DNA of 64,000 nucleotides from a virus. Shown here in pieces: positions 28,801-36,100 of this stretch. The stretch is taken from the IMG/VR virus record IMGVR_UViG_3300043466_001519, positions 49,986 through 113,985 of that record; one strand, written 5' to 3'. The notes under the pieces are model-generated. The model ran no database searches, was not told the DNA's origin, and saw nothing but the letters and a program-made list of their open reading frames with translations. The stretch's first letter is position 1. Each line of letters opens with the position of its first letter. A program made the position numbers and the translations under genes.

Positions 28801-31800
28801 TATGACTCAAGATTATTTTAAATCTGTAACGGTTGCTGACGTATTAAGTACAAATGAAAATATAGGATATGATGTTCCTTATGAAGAAACAGATGGAGCA
28901 GGATTGATTACACTTAAAGCATACAGAGTATTTGCTTTAAGAGCTGGTACATGGACTGCTAATAATGAAAAACAATATAGATTTGATGTAGCATTTGAAG
29001 AACTTGTTAAATCAGGTGCTGATGAAACTGCTATTAAAAAATTCTTAAAAGGTAATCCAGGAATTAAAGATACATATACACCTGTTAAACCTATTGTTAG
29101 AGGTAATAAAGAGAATGGTAGAACTTATAATGATATTGTATTACACAAGTTTGCACTTGCACCGCTATCATTTAGAATACTTTATGAATTAAATCCTGAG
29201 TCTAATGCTATCAAGTTGTATAATAAGATGCAAAAAGAGAATATAGATTATGCTGTATTTGCTTCAGGAGGTAAAGTGGGTAATGAAAAAATATCTCCTT
29301 TGTATAAAGCAAATGGTGAGTTTGATAATACACCATTTGAAGATGCTGCAGAATTAAAAGGTAATCTAAAAGATAATGTTAAAAGAGCTGTAAGTAAAAT
29401 ACCTTTTACTATTGTAGCTGTACAATCAGAAGTTCCTTCTAAAGATGCTCCAATTGTTACACAAGGATCTCAGATTACTAAACTTGCCACAATGGATTAT
29501 TTAGAATCTGGAGTTCCTGTAGATTTTATGCCTGGAAAAGAATTTGAAGAAAGATTCATTGCTTGGTTAGGACTTGAGGATAAATCAAGCTATAACGATG
29601 GTAATAATATTTATAATGAAATTATAAATAATCAAAAACTTTTAGAAGCTAGAATCGAAGATGCTGTAGAATCTTTATACAAAAAACTTGGTATTGAAGA
29701 AACTATAAACGAAGAAGGAGATAGAGAGTGGAGAATAGAAGATAGAGATAAATTAGTTAACACTCTTACAGAAGAAATTGGTAAAAGAGAAATCAATTAT
29801 AACATTACAGATGCATTTGAAGGATTTGTGAAAGGTGATGTTATATTAGAAGCTACTCCTGTATATCAACAAGTAAGAAACATTCTTTATTCTATTGCTG
29901 ATAAAACTATTGTACGTCCTAAAATATCAGGAGGTATGAAGGTGCAAGTATCTTCTGCATTGTTAGAATCTGTAAGAGCAGAAGGAAAACCTGTATTAGA
30001 TAGTAAAGGTAATCCAACATTTAATAAAGATGGTAGTCCTAAACTTGTTTATTCTTCAGAAGAATTAGCATTCTATAAAAATGAAGATGGTAAGAGAGTA
30101 TGTGAGATAATGCTTGGTAGATGGTTTAAATCTAATAAATCAGATGCTGAGTTAATGGACTATTTTAATAATGATCCAGAAGGCAAGAAAGAATTTGAAG
30201 CTCTTATGGGTGTAGCATTTCGTATTCCTACTCAGAAACAAAACTCTATTGATGTATTTAAGATAAAACAATTCTTACCTAAAGACTTTGGTGACTCAGT
30301 AATTATTCCTTCAGCTCTTGTTAAGAAAGCAGGATCGGATTTTGATATTGATAAGTTATCAATCTATTTGAAAAACTTATATACAGATGGTCAAGGAAAA
30401 TTAAGAGTGGTTCCTTTCTTTGGATATGGAGAACAAGCAAAAGATAAATTTAAAGAATTATATGATAAAAAGTTATTTGGTAAAATAGATACAACAACAT
30501 CTAAAATTTTTAATCAAGATGCATTAAGAGAGTTATTTAGAGATGTTTCTTTTGGTAAAGCTTCATCTACAGCAATGGAAAAATGGGTTCCTATTTTCAA
30601 AGAAATGTTTGAAGAAGCAATGATAGATGATTCATTAGCTACAAATATTGTAGAAGAAATATTCCAAGATAGATTTGAGAGTTTAGGTAAAAAACTAGAT
30701 GTATTAACTAATGAAGATTTACAAAAAACATTATCTAAAATATTTGTACAAGACATGTATAAAAAATCTTTAGAGAATGCTTATATACAATCATTAGAAA
30801 ACCTTATATCTAATTCATTGAACTACGAAAACTTAGTTAAACCTAATGATGCAACACCATTAAAAAATCTTTCTGAGAAGATTCAAGAAGAGATGGGTTA
30901 TGATAAAGCAGACTTTGGAAATGTAGGTAATATGTTAAGTAGAGGATTTATGTCTAACTTGAGACAATCTTTTGTTGGTGGTAAACAAGCATTAGGTATT
31001 GCTGCTCAAGGTCAAACAGGACATGCTCAAAGACAACGTAGTGTTACATATGTAGATGTAGATAGATTACAAGGTGACTTGATTGATGATGTAGATAAAA
31101 CTATTCTTGGTAATGATCCAGATTCTAATTTGTTTGCTACAGATACAGACATTAACTTTCAAGAATATAATTCTGCCACTATAAATGGTGTAAAAAGACC
31201 AATGCTTTCTTGGATTAAAAATAAAGCAGGAGAATATATATCAGACATTAATGGAATGTTTATTGATGGATATGTGGATATCTCTAAAGGTGACTGGATT
31301 ATCAAACTTGGTGCAACTACTAATACAGCTTCTACATGGTTATTTTTAATTGATCTTGGTGTGCCTATTGAAACTGTAGGATATTTTATGAACCAGCCTA
31401 TCATTAAAGACTATTTACGTGCTATTGAGAATAAAGGTTATTCATGGTTGTACATAGAAGATATGATCGCAGATAAATTAAATGATTATAGTCCTAGTAA
31501 AGAGTTTTTAAAATCAGGTACATCTGTGAAAGGAATTCCTTCAGAAACAGATTTATTCAAAATGCTTAAATATAATAATGCAGTTCCTAAAGCAAACATG
31601 ACTGATCTTCAAAAGCTACAACAACAATATATGTTGAAAGAGTTCTTGAAATATTCTAAAATGGCTTCTCACATGTTTAATGTATCACAGGCTTCTAACT
31701 ATGACACAGCTACAATTAATGATCCATATTTAGTATTTAAGAAAATGGTTCAATTAGAGAAAGCAAGAAAAACCATTATATCTTCTGTAGATGATATAAT

Positions 31801-33109
31801 TTCAGGATCTTTTGTTAAAGAATTAAAAGATAAGATATTTGACTATAGAGATGCATTCTCTGAGGTGTTAATGTCAGATAGAGGTAATGTTAGACAAGTA
31901 ATGCAAAATGTTTTAGAGCCATATACAGATATGTCTGATAGAGATTTTGTTAAGCTTTCACAAAAAGCTGTAAATGATCTTTTTGATTGGGCTGTACAAA
32001 CAAAAACAAACGTTAATACAAAGATAGCTACAATATTATTAGGATCAGAAACAGAGAAATCTGCTGCTGAACAAATTATTGATTATAGAGACTCTATATT
32101 AGGCAATCCTGTAAAAGGAATAGCTCCTAAACCAGAACATAAATTATTCAATAACATCATTCTTAATTCGTTATCTATAGATCAAAACGATAAACAAGGA
32201 GGTAAAAAAGGTGCTCCTGTTAATCTTATATTAGACAATAGAGAAAACAAAGTGGCTGACCAAAACTTAACAATATATGGATTCAATGAGTTAAGAGAAA
32301 CATTGAAAGAAGAGAATAATTTAAAACTTTATGGTAAATTAACTAGACTTGCATTGTTGCAATCTGGTCTTACTAATTCTCCTATATCATTCACTAACTT
32401 ACTTCCTTATAATGATTTTAAAGGATTGTATCAAGATACCTTGTCTATATTAGAAAAACTTCCTAACTTAGCAAAATTTCAAGAACTAAATGTTTTTGAG
32501 AGAAACAATTGGAATAATAGTGATGTAGTTACATATAAAAGAGCTACGTTATATTTTGGAGAAGATTACGTATCTAATTTAGATATAGATACATTAATCA
32601 AACCATTAAAAACTGCTGTAAAAAATAATGTTATTCCTAAATTAGTTGGACTTAGTCCAATGTCAGAAGCTGGTAGATCAGATTTCATTGTTTATTCTTA
32701 TGAAGATGTTATTTCTTCAGAGCAAAGAATACTAAGAAGAAAAACTGGTAATACAGAACATCAACATAAAATGCTAATGCAGAAAGTGTATACAATAGAT
32801 GAGAATAATAAAAGAGTTCCTCTTCTTCATATCACTGAAAAGAATGGTGTTGTTTATACTAAACATGTATATAAAGCAATCAATGCATGGGGTGATTCAT
32901 TTAGAGCACAAGAGTTTTATACAACAAATCAACAATCAGTCCTTGACAATGGATTTGATAAAGTGAATGAAGTGGAAGATGATGTTATTGTAGATATATA
33001 TAATGGTGGTGCTGTTACTTCTGTACCAACTATAAGTGAAAAACCTAGTACAAATGATGTTGTAAATGCACTTAATAAAGATAACATAATAGATAAAAAT
33101 TGTAAATAA
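19886..33109 (+). CDS. Giant virion RNA polymerase, 4407 aa
   Basis: Single-chain DNA-directed RNA polymerase of the crAss-like type, packaged in the virion and thought to transcribe early genes after entry. The catalytic motif is D3485-F-D3487-I-D3489 within GSDFDIDKLSIYL, the Mg-binding loop of the beta-prime-like double-psi barrel. About 135 residues earlier, RPKISGGMKVQVSS (near residue 3350) is a candidate for the partner barrel with its lysines. Residues about 1000-1290 are coiled-coil rich. Pro/Val/Thr linkers at about 1776-1808 and 1930-1970 divide the N-terminal part from the polymerase part. A zincin-like H2060-E2061 pair (TAYHEVFEAVW) lies between. At 4407 aa it is about twice the length I recall for the polymerase of phage phi14:2. 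TAATG links it to the next gene. Confidence 0.85.
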   Translation: MAKESFNFQGEEIIASNLGGVKPQLPVYNTPLPNFTNIDGEIGKRSVDDIFSNALLQNADSRIESIPLSSISTDKRYPYVFRGSNPEEMYAQQQQWTEKAFNDTLKFTNLVGTTIAGGFGMMYGVGKWALPGGKFSDIWENEAMQGLDEWNTKLDNEILPNYYKQSETDSEWYDKDNWLTANFLFDKLFKNSAYAFGAMLSGNIANGLIGTAGAGIGEWATAQALASDAANASRAFKMFTPMLRSTARAFSAGKNIEAAQVLTSELSSIADASVKSSKLFDIAKQANKFAGVNDFGRKTAIAAYSSAGEASFEALNTSKHFREKLINDYFYENGVMPIGEELEKINNVSREVGATSFLGNMALLTVTEFNQLKYLMGSSYRESKRMANSLIGETDDIILKDKKYALDTPDTKRGKIYQSTLKTAKNIVTGKATYAFDTKEALQEMSQYALEIGVQNYYDKAYKGQEAENIVDKYLDIAGYGLFGRDAEGEGVGALVSKEGIESGVIGGITGGLMQARGQYSQAKERKTNTEKLIEQLNSGASFKDAFVDKLQSVNRGVQLQKEQEAAIINGDKLEYYDSKTDTLHNYLATRVKFGKFDMIMEDLEELKQMASSEEGLESLKTQGYGNINDNIQSFNKTLTQIQDSAKAMSELYSYVNLTYGGQTITDDSGKEYKKYSNDVLDKMVYAATKIADYDKRIPLVSESLLKQNILINDVISEVISNPKSDRLTEEIKNIDGLDPNVYTKDKKDQLKNDLLETVELALRRKKFISDYNDIITSPENYKEVEKTKLDENGNIVPKETITVKVKDGKTGQVVDKKIEIGTEYLLGKVVKYDKDGNEVIQDPVLTILADNGDGTYKIKDNKGIRDVSAQVLEDYQLSKLSDIKSDKKKNYVYVNRNNTFSNKLIKDANGNPVIGRLEYTANKDRLIFVYKNEKGKVIRREVYNNMFKAKEGFKEAIITKVGEYTAEEQQAAEEFVNAPTTISQRLQTRNNIMLDLYDKSVKRLDEITKKLSTSKERTAKAIEALENQLAAESLTKAGKPRKNQTPAMKKIINELSSLQELITKENEQLLSEKEELESNIPFFKEFLDNLDSLPESGREMINLLKSDINTLEDLIDITNKAIKDNDSLLKQIEDALMKALSIFNDYIKRLKQENPGVPLFIDDLQANLEKVLGEEGAQYYIDNKQGITSQVVELESDINDFSAELKIPALNKKAEELVKDITDLKEGLDKLVSEQIAKQEILSAFQQFAIDTERQKQEAAQMQRNVTLGQELLGTLTGSVQNFFGTRPYEQEAKKDKLAVVGSTKPFTEDTAERPLPGYAARVNHFGARVSDMDNVDDLRGVIVTANTEDQILSGLTEAFISEDIPGNTPADIKRKEDIRKEVIFLVVTENGQLVDKDGKLIPGKSAEETQEEYNKRLYNNAIFQVFPSASLTSKGQDGKVGSMFRDTVPQYERDSLKEQYKAWRETQLANTTLDKKGQKFKTSFGNLEFVKYKNADGTISNDTSARTSAQDAGLLDKGILNRDAVITVATTNDDKSEGSVSFKSPKGRVFLRIPGQGLVRLYNKKFNKDESETIFDAMLNLAKNASANGSLYGNEKEEVNKNILNWLKSVVYWGIAKYPDGTRKPAGYNNIWFEDVLENGKPVKKLFMSGLQKESQAYFDFTPQGLINSKQDILGLLGQMYANTDAKKVNIDTYNAPYDEILRFDNLGNPVTRTWPNYQTYLLSGNIVDKDGNVIGKRTGKEIPLTTQVRPLTSAEDTNRKGVYFTLNSSVEYTVPAAPVVAPVVVTPTPTPAPVVTPQQQPTTPGQYDLNGTTENSITIGGKPDGKGGVTPIYNINFTFDISKISEYLKGLTDFTSLYENGALTKEFLNILKDNKVVTYIDTTDNTNGISAFVKAVGENTAEAVSLNKIFEAVAPQIVSEMIPVQPAIADEAPVVESPVVQPEGPVSDIENNEEVITPEEVVPTTELPEGFINLDDIEDVDVDRSEMRVAQAIDKLDQFKTEDWTKLEEAFAKMLPNIPFYRVKNMIKGTNGRQAWGMLHDAAIYVYENAEEGTAYHEVFEAVWKMFAGPAQKQAIINEFKARKGTFVDRESGKTIEYKNATAYQIKEQLAEEFREAVLNDKLGVPRESKTLIGRLFSQLIDAIKAFFTGENAQRNTKELFNRIGNGYYAQFNPYETQLSYAKKGIIDIENAQANADSEMRSTTIPEIEMHDIIQHMTFLTLTRLSLNNESVFTINDQKESELYPALKLGILKLLAGQKKLNNILVTEGKTTLEKATRLNNNIDTLSYNIQMEWAEITKNHKAHLKTFDVQFDESDDSILNSEENTGRGEPDGSNKIDSYRKANAALKLVLSTLPVTQVVNGRIDWFPSSIGGVTLIPADQIHIDLKSNLHSSMDIEDMLLGLKTMAENNPNYNALFRRLTGNSADVGLDINTIQEHDFQLAAALWKSISMQNPDVITVFLQEDGDVVVSNSTLSSAAKQAKKEMINDIISTLKADQSKYFRYVPATGKYYAKDNLKALQFDGANLKQYVDFLNSIGIQFNERDVADLKSDQISAFKKSVGYIREELSKVGDTKIVRDANNNDVEEDGGITTINTKTLNIDGDLLRLAIVKAVIENTEFQSTYFNINGERTQSFIGTNLISALHNTLSRLKNIEELQNDPRYKRFAYLAANNDAFVQGSQVLKKMFDIVGPDSTGKRRSGAEELLKPVIVDGIVDEETGKKKEASKVTYRQRLIQEVNLNLSGIFMNLVPGDASLEHAIRMYNKENPFVSENELSNKNYLDIFKDYFISEVELAKENRNTAKDNGKDLRFFKAILGDDVHKKIASKINKSTDAEQLYKDNEQAINSAVEAFIKQETADTEELLRAYDIITIEDSIVKVDKVNLFKKGEAVTQAGLNTKLKALSINYIIANIEMHKLIYSDPYQYNDELKRIKNFTSPGQPLVPSSQAIDARLNEIYNKGFKPGDIGYTDMTQDYFKSVTVADVLSTNENIGYDVPYEETDGAGLITLKAYRVFALRAGTWTANNEKQYRFDVAFEELVKSGADETAIKKFLKGNPGIKDTYTPVKPIVRGNKENGRTYNDIVLHKFALAPLSFRILYELNPESNAIKLYNKMQKENIDYAVFASGGKVGNEKISPLYKANGEFDNTPFEDAAELKGNLKDNVKRAVSKIPFTIVAVQSEVPSKDAPIVTQGSQITKLATMDYLESGVPVDFMPGKEFEERFIAWLGLEDKSSYNDGNNIYNEIINNQKLLEARIEDAVESLYKKLGIEETINEEGDREWRIEDRDKLVNTLTEEIGKREINYNITDAFEGFVKGDVILEATPVYQQVRNILYSIADKTIVRPKISGGMKVQVSSALLESVRAEGKPVLDSKGNPTFNKDGSPKLVYSSEELAFYKNEDGKRVCEIMLGRWFKSNKSDAELMDYFNNDPEGKKEFEALMGVAFRIPTQKQNSIDVFKIKQFLPKDFGDSVIIPSALVKKAGSDFDIDKLSIYLKNLYTDGQGKLRVVPFFGYGEQAKDKFKELYDKKLFGKIDTTTSKIFNQDALRELFRDVSFGKASSTAMEKWVPIFKEMFEEAMIDDSLATNIVEEIFQDRFESLGKKLDVLTNEDLQKTLSKIFVQDMYKKSLENAYIQSLENLISNSLNYENLVKPNDATPLKNLSEKIQEEMGYDKADFGNVGNMLSRGFMSNLRQSFVGGKQALGIAAQGQTGHAQRQRSVTYVDVDRLQGDLIDDVDKTILGNDPDSNLFATDTDINFQEYNSATINGVKRPMLSWIKNKAGEYISDINGMFIDGYVDISKGDWIIKLGATTNTASTWLFLIDLGVPIETVGYFMNQPIIKDYLRAIENKGYSWLYIEDMIADKLNDYSPSKEFLKSGTSVKGIPSETDLFKMLKYNNAVPKANMTDLQKLQQQYMLKEFLKYSKMASHMFNVSQASNYDTATINDPYLVFKKMVQLEKARKTIISSVDDIISGSFVKELKDKIFDYRDAFSEVLMSDRGNVRQVMQNVLEPYTDMSDRDFVKLSQKAVNDLFDWAVQTKTNVNTKIATILLGSETEKSAAEQIIDYRDSILGNPVKGIAPKPEHKLFNNIILNSLSIDQNDKQGGKKGAPVNLILDNRENKVADQNLTIYGFNELRETLKEENNLKLYGKLTRLALLQSGLTNSPISFTNLLPYNDFKGLYQDTLSILEKLPNLAKFQELNVFERNNWNNSDVVTYKRATLYFGEDYVSNLDIDTLIKPLKTAVKNNVIPKLVGLSPMSEAGRSDFIVYSYEDVISSEQRILRRKTGNTEHQHKMLMQKVYTIDENNKRVPLLHITEKNGVVYTKHVYKAINAWGDSFRAQEFYTTNQQSVLDNGFDKVNEVEDDVIVDIYNGGAVTSVPTISEKPSTNDVVNALNKDNIIDKNCK

Positions 33110-36100
33110 TGAGTTGTATAATAACATATAATAATCAACAAATGACTCAAGAGGAATTTGTTGAAAAACATATTCCTAAACAAGGAGAGATTATAGAATA
33201 TGACGGAGTTGAATATATGGTTCATGATTCTAATCGTGTAGGTTCTCAGTTTTTAAATCAAGAAGCTCTCTCAGAAGAATCTTATAACACACAGTATGAA
33301 GCAATAGGTACTGCTGATCAAATTCCATTTTATAATTTAGATCCTGTAGGTAAAGGAACTGTAGAATTAGGATTTGATCCAATTTTTAATATACCTCTTA
33401 CTGCTCTTTTACAAGATGGTTTTACTAAAACAGGTAAAACTTTTGACTATGAACAATATAAAAATGTATTTGGTCAAGGTTCTGCAGAACAAGACTTAAT
33501 GTTTCAATCAGAAGATATGCCTGCATCTAAAGCTTCAGAAGAGACTGTAGCTATAATGAGACAAGCTGCAGAACAAATGGGTATTGATATTCAAGACTTA
33601 TTAGACTATGCTAAATCTAATCCTGAAATAGATGTAAAAAATGTAAATGGTCTTGCTGATATTATAAAAGGAGCAGTGGCTATTGCACAAGGTAAAGAAG
33701 GTGTAGCATTGGTTGAAGAAATAGTTCACATTACAACAGCTATATTAGAACAAACTGATCCAAAGTTTATAACAGAACTTATTAGTAAGATAGATAGATT
33801 TAAAATCTACAAACAAGTGCTAGCAGTTTATAGTAAGAAGAAAGAATATCAACTAGCTAATGGTAAACCTAACATTAGAAAGATAAAGAAAGAAGCTGTA
33901 GATAAACTTATATCTGAAGTGGTAATTTATCAATCTGAGGGCTCTACAGAGTATCCAGAACTAATGGAAGAGGAAACTAGAAACATGATTCAGAAGTTAT
34001 GGGAAATGATTCTTGATAAGCTTAGAGGTGTGTATAGAAAATCTAACATTGATATATTCCAAACAGCAGGAACAATAGTTAAATCTGGTAAAGCTGGTAC
34101 AGTTGCTGATATAAAAACTGATGGAATTTATTTTCAAGTAGATGATAGTGTAACAAATAAAATTACTGACTTTTGGAATAAGGCTAAAGAGTATTCTAAA
34201 GATATGATATTGCATCCTGAAATAAAAGATGCTCAAGGTAATATAACTCAAAAAAGACATTATACATTTAAAGGAGAAAAAGTAGCTACCACTATTACAG
34301 AAAAAATTAAGAAGAATAAAAAATTTCCAGAAAGATCAGAAGCAGATAAAGCTGTAGATGATCAAAAGAAAGATTGGGGAGATGCAGGTCACTTGTTTCA
34401 ACAACAGGATCTGGAAACTAATTTCATTGATAAAACTACAGGATTTGCTTATGCACAACCATTAAATAATAGAATAGATTCTAAACTTCCTTTTGATTTA
34501 CAGAAAAAGTTACATAATTTTAATAAAGAGTTAATTGCAAGTTATCCTCCTGGAACAAGATTTCTTATAGAAGAAAAAGTGATCAATCTTAAAGAAAAAG
34601 GTATGATTGGTTCCACTGTGGATTTTAAAGCCATTTATCCTGCACAAAAGAAAGATGGAAGTTGGGACATGAAAATTGATAATCTTGACTGGAAATTTAC
34701 CACTGTAGATAAAACCAGATATGATGATATATCAAGAGATAAAATAAAAGACTGGGTTCCTCAAATGGGACAGTTTGTTGCTATTGATTATACATATGGA
34801 GCTAACCAAAATCAAATAGGTAAAGCTCGTATGATTCCTTTTATAATGAATTATAATTATAGAATAGCAGGAGATAAAAAATCTGGATTAGTTCCAGAAT
34901 CTATAGAAATAGGTAAATTAGATTCTCTTAAGGAAACTAATCTTTATTTACTTCCTGTTCCAATCTTATCTGAAACTACAGGTAATGAGCAAGTAGATAA
35001 ATTAATTAATTCATTACAATCTCAATGGGATAAGTTATATAGTAAACCTGTAACATTTGAAGGAAAAGATAAAAGAATTGCTGACCTATCTGAATTAAGT
35101 AAAGCTATTCGTTTCTTACATTTAAAACTTGATTTTGAACCATTAGTTAATGTTGGTAAAACATTTTTAAACAATGCTGCTGATGTATTAAAAGACTTTA
35201 AAAATATAAAATTTGCAGAGCTAAATGATGTAGAATTGAATAAAAAATTGGAAGACTTGATTGCTTATGAAGAAGGAGCAAAAAAATATTCAGATTTAGA
35301 TGAAGCATTTCTTTCATACTATCCTAGAAAAGAATTAAATTCAGAAGGACAAAAGATAGTTAATGATCTTACTAATATAGGAAGAGCTACAGAGAACATG
35401 ATTAAAGAGATAAAAGATCTTCAGAAACAATTTGTTGTAGAAATAGCTTTAAGAGAAAAGTTTACAACAGAAGATACACAATTATCTGTATTAGATGCAG
35501 AAGCTACTATCTCTGGCATAGAGAAATCTTTTGCAGAAGGAAGTAAACTATCTTCTAAATTGATAAACTTAGCTACTAATTTTATAATGGTAGCTAAAAA
35601 AGTTGTTGATGGAAAAATTAGAAAACAAATTAAACAATTTGGAGAGTTAATTGTTCCATTAGAACAAGAAGCAAAAGCTAAAGGAGTAAAAGCTTTTGAT
35701 ATGATAGCTACAAAATCTGACAAAGGACTTTCTCTTATCAAAAAAATTAATCCAGAATTTTGGAAGAAGGTTAATAAAGCTAAAGAGGATAAGAACAAAC
35801 AATTCTTTTTAGATAACTTAAATCTAGATGAGTATAATGCTTTGGCCAAAACAGCTATAGAACAAAGAATAAGTGATGCTAGTAAAAGACAATATGCTTC
35901 AGATCCAGAAACTAATGAGAGATATAAAGAATATGCTATAGAAGCTGTAAAAAATGCATTAGATATAACTAGTGACTCTTTTAATGGATATAATGATAGA
36001 ACGTTTGGTTATTTATTTAACAAATCTTTTAAAGAAGAGAAAAACTACTCAAAGGAATACTTAGAAATGTCTAAAAGTAAAGCAGCTTTAGATGTTTGGA

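Noticed and set aside
35421-35849. Minus-strand open frame of 142 codons inside the second giant gene
   Set aside because: No recognisable domain, composition typical of an antisense shadow, and strong coding evidence on the plus strand.
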